Below, in pieces: positions 43,752 through 52,005 of a stretch of 58,290 bases of DNA. Both the position numbers and the translations under genes were made by a program. Source of the stretch: JACDBE01 sp051002015. Its GTDB lineage: Bacteria > Actinomycetota > Acidimicrobiia > Spongiisociales > UBA5794. The DNA is taken from the NCBI GenBank assembly GCA_051002015.1, contig JBPCMS010000081.1, positions 1 through 58,290 on the forward strand, written 5' to 3'. The first letter of the stretch is position 1; the number at the start of each line of letters is the position of its first letter. The notes under the pieces were generated by a model. It saw nothing but the letters and a program-made list of their open reading frames with translations. It did no database searches and had not been told where the DNA came from.

Positions 43752-44597
43752 TCACAGACCCTTGGGGTGCCAGACCGTCTTGGTCTCGGTGAAGTCGGCG
43801 ATGAAGTACGGGCTGCGGTCGAGCGGATCGCGCCGCACCACCACCCGCTTGACGTTCTCGGCGGCGGAGAAGGTGGCCGCTGTTGCCAGCTCGGCATCGG
43901 CGCCGGTGAGATCGATACCGTCGACGTCCATGTGCCCCGCCAGGAACGGGGTCAGCTCGGCGGCAGGGCCGGTGAGGAGGTTGACCACGCCCCCGGGCAT
44001 GTCAGAGGTGGCCAGCACCTCGGACAGGCTCACCGCAGGGATGGGCCACGGTTCGCTGGCCACCACCACCGCGCTGTTGCCCGACACGATCACCGGGAGC
44101 AGCCGGTGGATCAGCCCGAGCAGCGACGGCTCGGGCGGAGCGACCACCCCGATCACCCCCGACGGCTCCGGCGTCGAGATGTTGAAGAACGGGCCCGCCA
44201 CCGGGTTCAGGTTGCCGTGGATCTGGGCGAACTTGTCGGCCCACCCGGCATACCAGACGGTGGAGTCGATGGCGGTGTCGACCTCGGCCCGGGCGTCCGC
44301 CTCCGACGCTCCGGTGTAGGCGACCTGCTCGGCGAAGACAGCCGCCCTGTCCTCGATCATCTCGGCGATGCGGTACAGGACCTGGCCCCGGTTGTACGCC
44401 GTCTTACCCGCCCAGCCGGGTTGGGCGGAGCGGGCGGCGCGCACCGCATCGCGCAGGTCCTTGCGGGACGCCCACGCCACCCTGGCCACCACCTCGCCGG
44501 AGGCGTCGCCCACCGGGTAGCTGCGCCCGGACTCGGAACGGGGGAAGCCGCCGCCGATGTACAGCTTGTGGGTCTTCTTGACGGCGATGCGGCTCAC
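43752..44597 (-). CDS. Truncated aldehyde dehydrogenase homologue, no active site
   Basis: 281 residues that match only the NAD-binding and bridging parts of the aldehyde dehydrogenase fold (DLRDAVRAARSAQPGWAGKT, GVIGVVAPPEP, MPGGVVNLLTG). The catalytic Cys loop is absent and the PWNFP Asn region reads APPEPS, so it should not be catalytic. It is probably a full, stable protein, not a fragment: the GTG overlaps the stop of the active dehydrogenase (GTGA). A full plus a short homologous unit is the design of the fused ALDH16 proteins, so this may be the separate second chain of such an enzyme. Confidence 0.75.
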   Translation of the reverse strand: MSRIAVKKTHKLYIGGGFPRSESGRSYPVGDASGEVVARVAWASRKDLRDAVRAARSAQPGWAGKTAYNRGQVLYRIAEMIEDRAAVFAEQVAYTGASEADARAEVDTAIDSTVWYAGWADKFAQIHGNLNPVAGPFFNISTPEPSGVIGVVAPPEPSLLGLIHRLLPVIVSGNSAVVVASEPWPIPAVSLSEVLATSDMPGGVVNLLTGPAAELTPFLAGHMDVDGIDLTGADAELATAATFSAAENVKRVVVRRDPLDRSPYFIADFTETKTVWHPKGL

Positions 44598-46060
44598 GAC
44601 CACGGGCCCTTCAGGTAGCCGGCCAGCCCGTGGCGCCCGCCCTCGCGTCCGAAGCCGGATTCCCGGTACCCGCCGAACGGTGAGGCGGGATCGAACTTGT
44701 TGTAGGTGTTGGCCCACACCACCCCGGCCCTGAGCCGGTCCGCCATCCACAGGATCCTCGACCCCTTGGTGGTCCACACCCCGGCCGACAGCCCGTACGG
44801 GGTGTTGTTGGCCTTCTCCACCGCCTCTGCGGGTGTGCGGAAGCTCATCACCGACAGCACCGGACCGAAGATCTCCTCCTGGGCGATGCGGTGGCTCTGC
44901 GACACCCCGGTGAACAGCGTCGGTCGGAAGTAGAAGCCCCTGCTGGGCAGGGCGCAGTCCGGCTGGTACAGGTCGGCGCCCTCGTCGATACCTGCCGACA
45001 CCAGCGCCTCGATCCGGTGCAGCTGCTCGGCGCTGTTTATCGCCCCGATGTCGGTGTTCTTGTCGAGCGGGTCGCCCACCCGCAACGTCTCCAGCCGGTT
45101 GCGCAGCTTGTCGAGGAAGTGGTCGTGGATGCTCTCCTGGACGAACAGCCGGCTCCCGGCGCAGCACACGTGGCCCTGGTTGAAGAAGATCCCGTTGATG
45201 ACCCCCTCCACCGCCTGGTCGACCGGGGCGTCCTCGAAGATGACGTGGGCACCCTTCCCCCCCAGCTCGAGGGTGAGCTTCTTCCCCGACCCGGCCAGGG
45301 CCCGCTGGATGCCCTTGCCGACGGCGGTGGACCCGGTGAAGGCGACCTTGTCGACCCCGGGATGCTCGACCACGGCGGCTCCGGTCCGCCCGGCACCGGT
45401 GACGATGTTGACCACCCCGGGCGGGAGCCCGGCCTCGGCGGTGAGCGAGGCGAAGAGGAGGGCGGTCAGCGGGGTGGTCTCGGCCGGTTTGAGCACCACG
45501 GTGTTGCCCGCGGCGAGCGCCGGCGCCACCTTCCACGCCAGCATCAGCATAGGGAAGTTCCACGGGATCACCTGGCCGGCGACACCGAGCGGCTCGGGCT
45601 TCACCCCGGCGAAGGCGTACTCCAGCTTGTCCGCCCAGCCGGCGTAGTAGAAGAAGTGGGCGGCGGCCAGGGGCAGGTCGATGTCGCGTGCCTCCTTGAT
45701 CGGCTTGCCCCCGTCGATCGTCTCCAGGACGGCGAACTCGCGGGAGCGTTCCTGGAGCATCCGAGCGATCCGGAACAGGTACTTGGCCCGCTCCGCCCCG
45801 CCCATCCGGCCCCAGTCGCCCTCGAAGGCGGTGCGGGCTGCGGTGACGGCTAGATCGACGTCGGCGGGGCCGGCCTCTGCCACCTTGGCGATCGGCTCCT
45901 CGGTGGCCGGGTTGATGGTGTCGAGGTACCTGCGGGACTTGGGGGCCCGGGACCGCCCATCGATGAACAGCCCGTACTTGTCGGCGATGGCCACCATCTC
46001 GGCGGTCTGCGCCGAGGGCAGGTAGTCCCAGTCGTCCCGCACCGCGGGGAGTTCGGCCAT
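44594..46060 (-). CDS. Aldehyde dehydrogenase
   Basis: 488-residue NAD(P)-dependent enzyme with all active residues: Asn168 in VIPWNFPM, Glu265 in LELGGKG and Cys299 in NQGHVCCAGSR. It starts one base after the deoC stop. Acetaldehyde made by deoxyribose-phosphate aldolase is the likely substrate, by context. The following gene encodes a homologue without an active site, with which it may form a complex. Confidence 0.92.
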   Translation of the reverse strand: MAELPAVRDDWDYLPSAQTAEMVAIADKYGLFIDGRSRAPKSRRYLDTINPATEEPIAKVAEAGPADVDLAVTAARTAFEGDWGRMGGAERAKYLFRIARMLQERSREFAVLETIDGGKPIKEARDIDLPLAAAHFFYYAGWADKLEYAFAGVKPEPLGVAGQVIPWNFPMLMLAWKVAPALAAGNTVVLKPAETTPLTALLFASLTAEAGLPPGVVNIVTGAGRTGAAVVEHPGVDKVAFTGSTAVGKGIQRALAGSGKKLTLELGGKGAHVIFEDAPVDQAVEGVINGIFFNQGHVCCAGSRLFVQESIHDHFLDKLRNRLETLRVGDPLDKNTDIGAINSAEQLHRIEALVSAGIDEGADLYQPDCALPSRGFYFRPTLFTGVSQSHRIAQEEIFGPVLSVMSFRTPAEAVEKANNTPYGLSAGVWTTKGSRILWMADRLRAGVVWANTYNKFDPASPFGGYRESGFGREGGRHGLAGYLKGPWS

Positions 46061-46061
46061 C

Positions 46062-47012
46062 TCAGTCCTTCGTGAAGTAGTCGAGCGATTGGTACCGGCC
46101 GGTGCGCAGCCAGCGGATCTGCATCAGGACGTCGTTGAGCAGGCTCGACGCCCCGAAGCGGAACAGGTCGGGGGTCAGCCATTGCGTGCCGAGCGTCTCC
46201 CGCACCATCACCAGGTATCTGATGGCGTCCTTGGCGGTGCGGATGCCGCCGGCGGGCTTCATCCCGATGATCCCTCCGGTGAGCGACCGGTAGTCGCGGA
46301 TCGCCTCCAGCATCACCAGCGTCACCGGAAGGGTGGCCGCCGGGTTGATCTTGCCCGTCGATGTCTTGATGAAGTCCGCCCCCGCCGCCATCGCCAGCAT
46401 CGAGGCGCGGCGCACCGCGTCGAGCGTGCCCAGCTCCCCGGTCTCGAGGATCACCTTGAGGTGGGCCTGCCCGCACGCCTCCTTGGTGGCCACGATCTCG
46501 TCGAACACCTTCAGGTAGTCGCCGCAGAGAAAGGCGCCCCGGTCGATGACCATGTCGATCTCGTCTGCGCCCGCCGAGACCACCGCCTCCACCTCGGCGA
46601 TCTTGAACGGCGTGGGCACCTGCCCACTGGGGAAGTAGGTCGACACCGAGGCCACGCTGACCCCGGTGCCCCCGAGGGCGGCGACCGCGGTGGGCACCAT
46701 GTTCGGGTAGACGCACAGCGCGGCGACGGACGGGATCGAGGGATCGAGCGGGTCGGGCCTGACCGCCTTGCTGGCCAGTTGGCGGACCTTGCCCCTGGTG
46801 TCCTGGCCCTCGAGGGTGGTCAGATCCATCATCGTCACCGCCAGCAGCAACGCCGTCATCTTGGACCCGTGCTTGATGCTGCGGGTGCCCAGCGAGGCGA
46901 CCCGCTCGGTGACGCCCACCTCGTCGACCGACGGGGTTGCGTTGAGGTAACTGCGCAGCCGGGCCGGTGTCACCGACCCCGAGAGCACCGACAAGGCGGA
47001 GGTGGTCGCCAT
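46062..47012 (-). CDS. deoC: Deoxyribose-phosphate aldolase
   Basis: 316-residue class I aldolase that splits 2-deoxyribose 5-phosphate to acetaldehyde and glyceraldehyde 3-phosphate in nucleoside breakdown. The Schiff-base lysine is Lys216 in GADFIKTSTGK; the helper lysine lies in GMKPAGGIRTA. It is longer than E. coli DeoC (about 259) by an N-terminal stretch of about 60 residues. The -10 box TAAGAT lies six bases before the ATG; first gene of a four-gene operon. Confidence 0.93.
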   Translation of the reverse strand: MATTSALSVLSGSVTPARLRSYLNATPSVDEVGVTERVASLGTRSIKHGSKMTALLLAVTMMDLTTLEGQDTRGKVRQLASKAVRPDPLDPSIPSVAALCVYPNMVPTAVAALGGTGVSVASVSTYFPSGQVPTPFKIAEVEAVVSAGADEIDMVIDRGAFLCGDYLKVFDEIVATKEACGQAHLKVILETGELGTLDAVRRASMLAMAAGADFIKTSTGKINPAATLPVTLVMLEAIRDYRSLTGGIIGMKPAGGIRTAKDAIRYLVMVRETLGTQWLTPDLFRFGASSLLNDVLMQIRWLRTGRYQSLDYFTKD

Positions 47013-47018
47013 TGCGGC

Positions 47019-47024
47019 ATCTTA
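47019..47024 (-). promoter_or_regulatory. -10 box of the deoC operon
   Basis: TAAGAT on the minus strand, six bases before the deoC ATG at 47012. Confidence 0.55.
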
Positions 47025-47073
47025 CGAGCCGTGGTGGTAGCCCCGCCCCGGCCGAGCGGAACCGGCCGCCCCG

Positions 47074-47079
47074 TAGTGT
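47074..47079 (+). promoter_or_regulatory. -10 box of a leaderless promoter
   Basis: TAGTGT, six bases before the ATG at 47086. Confidence 0.5.
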
Positions 47080-47085
47080 GCCGCC

Positions 47086-47985
47086 ATGCAACGGCGGCAG
47101 ATCCTGATGGCGCTGGCGGTGTCCGCCCTCGGATGGGGCATGGCCGGCGTCGGGGTCCGGGTGGCGCTGGCCGAGGGGGTGAGACCGATCACCATGGTGG
47201 TGGTGCGATCCGCCATCGTGGCGCTGGCGGTGCTCGGCCTGCTGTACGCCCGCAGGGAGCGGGTCCCCGCCGAGCGACAGTTCTGGCGGACCGCCACCGT
47301 GGCCGGGCTGTTCAACATGGCGGTGCCGTTCGCCCTGTTCACCACCGCCTACCAGTACGCCTCCGCCGGGTTCGTCGGTCTGCTGGCGGCGCTGATGCCG
47401 CTGACCACGGCGATCTTCGCCCACTTCACCGTGGAGAACGAGCCGATGACCGTGGCCAAGCTGGGCGGGATGCTGATCGCCCTCGGCGGTGTCCTCCTCC
47501 TGTTCCTCTCCGGCGACAGCGGGCTGGTCGAGGGTGGCCGCCCCGAGTTCGCCATCGTGCTCGGGCTGGGGGCGGTGATCGCCGTCGGGGTGTCCTCCGC
47601 ATACGCCAAGCGCCACCAGACATCGTTCACGCCGGTGCCGCTCACCGGGGTCCAGTTCCTCATCGGCGGGCTGGTCCTCCTCCCGGTGATGCTGGTCGCC
47701 GAGGGCATCCCCACCGGTATCACCCCCAAGGGCTGGGCGGTGTTGGTGGCGCTCGCCCTCTTCGCCAGCCTGCTCCCGTTCCTGCTCTTCTACTGGGTGC
47801 TGCAGCGCGCCTCAGCGACCATGGCGTCGCTGTCCGGGTACGTCGTGCCGCTGATCGCGCTGCTGTCCGGCGTGATCCTGCTCGACGAGCGTCTCCAGAT
47901 CGGCATCGTCGCCGGGGGTGCGCTGATCCTGCTCGGGGTGATCGTCACCGACCAGACCGAGCGCAGCCTCGCCGGGGTGCGCTGA
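47086..47985 (+). CDS. EamA-family (DMT) transporter
   Basis: 299-residue membrane protein with ten hydrophobic segments in two EamA repeats (QILMALAVSALGWGMAGVGV; second repeat near GLGAVIAVGVSSAYAKR) and a C-terminal PLIALLSGVILLDERLQIG stretch typical of the family. Only distantly similar to the other EamA protein in this window. Substrate unknown. Its last 174 bases overlap a minus-strand gene. Confidence 0.85.
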   Translation: MQRRQILMALAVSALGWGMAGVGVRVALAEGVRPITMVVVRSAIVALAVLGLLYARRERVPAERQFWRTATVAGLFNMAVPFALFTTAYQYASAGFVGLLAALMPLTTAIFAHFTVENEPMTVAKLGGMLIALGGVLLLFLSGDSGLVEGGRPEFAIVLGLGAVIAVGVSSAYAKRHQTSFTPVPLTGVQFLIGGLVLLPVMLVAEGIPTGITPKGWAVLVALALFASLLPFLLFYWVLQRASATMASLSGYVVPLIALLSGVILLDERLQIGIVAGGALILLGVIVTDQTERSLAGVR

Positions 47986-48672
47986 CCGTCGCCCCGAGGT
48001 GGCCAACCGGTAGCCGAGATAGATCATCACCACCCCCACCAGCAGCGACAGGGCGAACCCGCTCCCCCGCCCGATGGCGGCGAGCGAACCGCCGAAGGCG
48101 GGGACGATGGCGCCGGCGGCGATCAGCAGGTTCCCGCCGGCGAGCCTGCGGTTGGTGCGGCGGAAGCGCCCGGCGCTGACCAGGGCCAAACCGACCACGA
48201 TGATCGTCCCCGCCGCCCCGGCGACGACGGCGAACACCCGGGGACCGGGGACGGTGATCCCGGCCATCTCGATGGTGAAGGCGAACAGCTCGGATCCCTC
48301 GGGTACCCCATCGGTGGGGAAGGTTCCGGATATCGGCGCCGCCAGCGTCACCATGGCGCCGAGCACGGCGAACACCACCACCCCGTCCTTGAAGCGCCTC
48401 CCCGTCTTCTCCCCCATCACCAGGGCGACCGAACCGGCGGCGAGCATCGGGATGTTGGCGATGGCGCCGAGGAAGTAGAAGACCCTGAAGTCGGCCTGGC
48501 CCCACCCGAACCCGAGACCCCATGCCAGTCCCCAGCATGCCGCGGCGAACATCCCGAGGGCGGCGGCCCACACCCCGGCGTGGAACCGGGGGCGGCTGCG
48601 GTAGGAGCGCCACAGCTCGATGGCGAACCAGGTGGCGACCAGGGCGGCGAGCACGGCGAGTGCGGTGTCCAT
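47812..48672 (-). CDS. Membrane protein with antisense-overlapping tail
   Basis: 286 residues. Residues 1-230 hold about seven hydrophobic segments (ALAVLAALVATWFAIELWRS, VFYFLGAIANIPMLAAGSVA, RVFAVVAGAAGTIIVVGLAL, LSLLVGVVMIYLGYRLA) and look like a real polytopic protein without known family. From about residue 230 the frame runs 174 bases into the opposite-strand EamA gene and becomes Asp/Gln/His-rich, which looks like antisense read-through. The natural stop may have been lost. The ATG follows a TACAGT box by nine bases on the minus strand. Confidence 0.65.
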   Translation of the reverse strand: MDTALAVLAALVATWFAIELWRSYRSRPRFHAGVWAAALGMFAAACWGLAWGLGFGWGQADFRVFYFLGAIANIPMLAAGSVALVMGEKTGRRFKDGVVVFAVLGAMVTLAAPISGTFPTDGVPEGSELFAFTIEMAGITVPGPRVFAVVAGAAGTIIVVGLALVSAGRFRRTNRRLAGGNLLIAAGAIVPAFGGSLAAIGRGSGFALSLLVGVVMIYLGYRLATSGRRSAHPGEAALGLVGDDHPEQDQRTPGDDADLETLVEQDHAGQQRDQRHDVPGQRRHGR

Positions 48673-48743
48673 CGGATGGCGACTGTAGGGGCGGTGCCAC
48701 CGGGTTGGGCAAACCGTCCGGTTCCCTTGTCACCGTCGTTCCG

Positions 48744-48749
48744 TACACT
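48744..48749 (+). promoter_or_regulatory. -10 box of a leaderless promoter
   Basis: TACACT, seven bases before the GTG at 48757 (or four before the GTG at 48754). Confidence 0.5.
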
Positions 48750-48756
48750 CTCCGTG

Positions 48757-49053
48757 GTGAGCAACGATCAGCCGCCCCCCGACCAGCCGCACGCCGAAGA
48801 CGGCACCGTAACCACCGATGGGTCGCGGCCCTCCCGCACCAGGTCGATCTCCCGCAAGGTCGGTGTGCTCCTGGTCGGGGTCCCGGTCCTGCTGCTGGGG
48901 ATCGCCCTGATCCCCCTTCCCGGCCCCGGGACCCTCGTGGTGCTCGCCGGCCTCGCCATCCTGTCGCTGGAGTTCGCCTGGGCGGAGCGCCTGTCGGGGA
49001 AGATCAAGGACGGCTTCAGGACCCTGTTCGACCGGATCTTCCGCCACCGGTGA
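48757..49053 (+). CDS. PGPGW/TIGR02611-type small membrane protein
   Basis: 98 residues: an acidic, Pro-rich N-terminus, a basic stretch (RPSRTRSISRK), then VLLVGVPVLLLGIALIPLPGPGTLVVLAGLAI, the hairpin of two membrane helices around a PGPG turn that defines this family, and a basic amphipathic tail. Function unknown. Two adjacent GTG codons compete as start; 48757 fits the -10 distance better. Confidence 0.75.
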   Translation: MSNDQPPPDQPHAEDGTVTTDGSRPSRTRSISRKVGVLLVGVPVLLLGIALIPLPGPGTLVVLAGLAILSLEFAWAERLSGKIKDGFRTLFDRIFRHR

Positions 49054-49199
49054 CCCTCCAACCCCGACCCCTCCCCGCCACCCAGGGTTGCACCGGGATC
49101 AGCACGGCGTCGTGAGAGTGCCCTCGCCGGCTGCGGCGTGTCCCACGCTCTGGACGATGTGGGGTAGCCCTCCCGGGGAGCTCGAACCGGTATTTCGCT

Positions 49200-49382
49200 C
49201 TCAGCGCTGCGAGGCGCCGCGCGACGACCTACGCTCCGGTTATGACCGGCTCGCGCTCCGTCGTGATGATGCGCCCCTCGTTGGGGCTCTGTCGGCACGT
49301 GACCAGCTAGCCACGTCGACGCCCCGAGTGACTGGGGGCGTGGGATCAGATCTTCGCACCCGAGCTCGGGCAGGAGGTTCTG
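49200..49382 (+). promoter_or_regulatory. Structured leader of metG
   Basis: The 329 bases between 49053 and metG hold no credible protein gene. Near metG are several stems: ACGAC (49224-49228) with GTCGT (49260-49264) enclosing CCGGT-TATG-ACCGG (49236-49249); ACGCCCC (49319-49325) with GGGGCGT (49335-49341); and CCCGAGCTCGGG (49359-49370) directly before the AGGAGG Shine-Dalgarno (49372-49377). A long leader with a strong ribosome site contrasts with the leaderless neighbours and suggests translational control. I saw no T-box (TGGNACC) or SAM riboswitch core. From 49054 to 49200 I see nothing else. Confidence 0.4.
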
Positions 49383-50888
49383 ATGTCCCGCCGCTACCTG
49401 ACCGTCTCCATCCCATACGTCAACGCCGAGCCGCACCTGGGGTATGCGCTCGAGCTCGTGCAGGCCGACGCCCTTGTGCGCCTCTACCGGGCAGGTGGTG
49501 ATGACGTCCGCTTCCTTGGCGGCACGGATGACCACGCGTTGAAGAACGCGCTCGCAGCCGAGACCGCAGGTGTACCGACGCAAACGTTCGTGGACACCAA
49601 CGCGGCGCGGTTCGAGGCTCTACAAGCCCCGCTCGACGTGCGGTTCGACGACTTCATCCGCACCTCGACCGACCCACGCCATCGCCCCACCGTCGAAGCG
49701 CTGTGGCGACTCACGGCAGATCACGGTGACTTCTACCGCCGCAGGTACGAGGGCCGGTACTGCGTGGGCTGCGAGCAGTTCTACTCCGACGACGAACTCG
49801 ACGACGGGCGTTGCCCTGAACACGACACCGCGACCGAGACCGTCGCAGAGGACAACTGGTTCTTCCGCCTCTCCCGCTACGCCGCTGACATCGAACGCCT
49901 GCTTGCCAGCGGTCAAATTCGTATCGAGCCTGAGCCGTACGCCAACGAAGCCCTGTCTTTCGTCCGTTCCGGGCTCCAAGACATCAGCGTCTCGCGCTCC
50001 AAGAGCCGAGCCCGCGGATGGGGCATCCCCGTCCCCGACGACCCCTCCCAGGTCATCTACGTCTGGTGGGACGCTCTCGCCAACTACATCAGCGCGCTCG
50101 ACTTTGGCGGCGACCGGGTCGCGTACCGCCACTGGTGGGAGGAAGCCGACGAACGTATTCACGTCATCGGCAAAGGCATCCTTCGCTTCCACGCCGTGTA
50201 TTGGCCAGCGCTTCTGCTGTCCGCAGGCCAGCCCCTCCCGACGACGATCTTCGTGCATCCGTACCTGACCGCGAACGGCAGGAAGCTCTCGAAGAGCGGC
50301 GGGAACGCCGTCGACCCGGTCGCCGTGGTCGACACGTACGGCACTACCGCCCTCCGCTGGTGGCTACTCGCCGACGTACCGAGGGCCGCTGACGCAGATT
50401 TCACCGAGGCCCGTCTCGTCGAACGCCACGACACCGACCTCGCCAACGGCGTCGGTAACCTCACCAACCGCGTCCTCGCCATGGTCCACCGATACCGCCA
50501 CGGCACCAGTCCACGAGGAGAAGGCGGCGACACAGTCCCGGCGCTTCCCGATGCGTTTGCTGTAGCCGCAGAGGGGTTCGACCTTCGCCAACTTGCGCGC
50601 CTGGTCCGGGAACACGTCGAGGACGCCAACCAGCTCGTGGAAGCAACCGCTCCCTGGGCACTCGCCAAAGCGGAACGAGCCGGCGATCCAGCTGCCGGCA
50701 AGGTCCTCGATACCTGCCTCGCCGAGCTCCTCGGCCGGCTGCGACAGCTTTCGACCTTCCTCGCCCCACTGCTTCCGGGATTGGGCTCGGCATTAGCGGC
50801 CGCCCTCCAACCGGACGATCACGGCGAGCTCGCTCCACCCGCACCGCTCGTCCCGAGGTTGGAGCCGACGATCTCACCGCGTGAGTAG
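49383..50888 (+). CDS. metG: Methionyl-tRNA synthetase, probably acquired
   Basis: 501-residue class I synthetase. HIGH region AEPHLGYALELVQADAL, zinc knob YCVGCEQFYSDDELDDGRCPEH, and KLSKSGGN at residues 301-308 are all present; no C-terminal tRNA-binding extension. Codon use differs from the neighbours: more third-position A and T (CGT, GAA, CAA, ACG), visibly lower GC. With the different leader this suggests horizontal transfer. It may be the only MetRS or a second, inhibitor-tolerant copy; the window cannot tell. Confidence 0.9.
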   Translation: MSRRYLTVSIPYVNAEPHLGYALELVQADALVRLYRAGGDDVRFLGGTDDHALKNALAAETAGVPTQTFVDTNAARFEALQAPLDVRFDDFIRTSTDPRHRPTVEALWRLTADHGDFYRRRYEGRYCVGCEQFYSDDELDDGRCPEHDTATETVAEDNWFFRLSRYAADIERLLASGQIRIEPEPYANEALSFVRSGLQDISVSRSKSRARGWGIPVPDDPSQVIYVWWDALANYISALDFGGDRVAYRHWWEEADERIHVIGKGILRFHAVYWPALLLSAGQPLPTTIFVHPYLTANGRKLSKSGGNAVDPVAVVDTYGTTALRWWLLADVPRAADADFTEARLVERHDTDLANGVGNLTNRVLAMVHRYRHGTSPRGEGGDTVPALPDAFAVAAEGFDLRQLARLVREHVEDANQLVEATAPWALAKAERAGDPAAGKVLDTCLAELLGRLRQLSTFLAPLLPGLGSALAAALQPDDHGELAPPAPLVPRLEPTISPRE

Positions 50889-51086
50889 GCGATCCGGCGG
50901 GCCGGAAGCGATCACCTCCGATCCGGCGCTCGACGTCCAGGTCCCAAAGGGAGTTCACCAGTCTTCGGACCTTGTCCGTGATCTGAGCACGTCCACCGCG
51001 CCAAGATCCGTCGTGCCCACTTCGAGCACGCGGAACGGCTCCCGTCGCGTCGGTGCCACCCGCACAGCCTGCCTCACCGGTCCCTC
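50889..51086 (-). other. Possible gene remnant after metG
   Basis: About 200 bases with no intact gene. On the minus strand one frame gives AQITDKVRRLVNSLWDLDVE followed by RRIGGDR (about 50905-50985), which has a protein-like composition, but there is no start and no family match. It may be the debris left by the insertion that brought metG. Confidence 0.25.
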
Positions 51087-51092
51087 TAGGGT
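51087..51092 (+). promoter_or_regulatory. -10 box of the ABC operon
   Basis: TAGGGT, seven bases before the GTG at 51100; the first ABC gene is probably leaderless. Confidence 0.5.
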
Positions 51093-51099
51093 TGCGCCG

Positions 51100-52005
51100 G
51101 TGAGCGACGTCATCGTCACCGAGGATCTCGGCCACGCCTATGGCGACCACGTCGCCCTGCATCACGTATCGGTCACCATCCCCGAGGGAAGGATCGGACT
51201 TGTAGGAGCCAACGGCGCCGGGAAGACGACGCTGATCCGGATCCTGCTCGGGATCCTCCACCCAACCGTCGGCACCGCAACCGTCTTCGGCGACAGCCCC
51301 CACCACGATCCGATCGCGGTGCGCTCCCGGGTCGGCTACATGCCGGAGCTCGACTGCCTGCCGGTGGCCCAAACCGCCGCCGACTTCATGGTGTACGCCG
51401 CCGAGCTGGCAGGGATCCCGCCCCGCGCCGCCCGCCAGCGCGCCTCGGACGTCCTCACCCTGGTCGGGCTCGATGAGGAGCGGTTCCGACCGCTCGGCGG
51501 CTTCTCCACCGGGATGAAGCAGCGGGCCAAGCTGGCCCAGGCCATCGTCCACGACCCCGACCTGGTGATGCTCGACGAGCCGACGGCCGGGCTCGATCCC
51601 GCCGGCCGGGACGAGATGCTCGACCTGATCGCCCGGCTGGGCGGCTTCGGGATCAACGTGATCACCTCGTCGCACGTGCTGTCCGACATCGAGCGCACCT
51701 GCGACTGGGTGGTGATGCTCGAACAGGGGAGCGTGCTCCGCCAGGGGCCGCTGCGCACCCTGCTCGCCTCCGACACCGTCGAGGTCGAGGTGTTCGAGGA
51801 TCCCGAACCGCTGATCGAGCGGCTGGCCATGGCGGGCGCCGCCGTCATCAGGGACGGTCTCCGGCTCACCGTGTCGGTGCCGGACGGCGACGTCAGCGAC
51901 GTCATCCGGGACGCCGTGGTCGCCACCGGTTTCGGCATCCGCCGCATGGGCACCAGGGCGCAGACCCTCGAGGATGTCTTCCTCACCCCGGGAGAGCGGC
52001 CGTGA
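51100..52005 (+). CDS. ABC transporter ATP-binding protein (first)
   Basis: 301-residue ATPase: Walker A GANGAGKTT near residue 36, signature FSTGMKQRAKLAQA near 137, Walker B LVMLDEPTAGLDP near 157, and the H-loop SSHVLSD near 189. The last 70 residues form a small C-terminal domain, as in ABC-2 exporters. The GTG at 51100 is preferred over longer in-frame starts because of the -10 box. First of four genes in the order ATPase-permease-ATPase-permease. Confidence 0.92.
   Translation: MSDVIVTEDLGHAYGDHVALHHVSVTIPEGRIGLVGANGAGKTTLIRILLGILHPTVGTATVFGDSPHHDPIAVRSRVGYMPELDCLPVAQTAADFMVYAAELAGIPPRAARQRASDVLTLVGLDEERFRPLGGFSTGMKQRAKLAQAIVHDPDLVMLDEPTAGLDPAGRDEMLDLIARLGGFGINVITSSHVLSDIERTCDWVVMLEQGSVLRQGPLRTLLASDTVEVEVFEDPEPLIERLAMAGAAVIRDGLRLTVSVPDGDVSDVIRDAVVATGFGIRRMGTRAQTLEDVFLTPGERP

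Noticed and set aside
49100..49240. tRNA-like fragment (GGTTCGAGC on the minus strand) or T-box in the metG leader
   Set aside because: The T-arm does not pair, no acceptor or anticodon stem could be built, and the T-box core TGGNACC is absent.
49088..49501. 137-codon frame in the metG leader
   Set aside because: Overlaps the metG start in another frame, Arg/Pro-rich, no ribosome site or domain.
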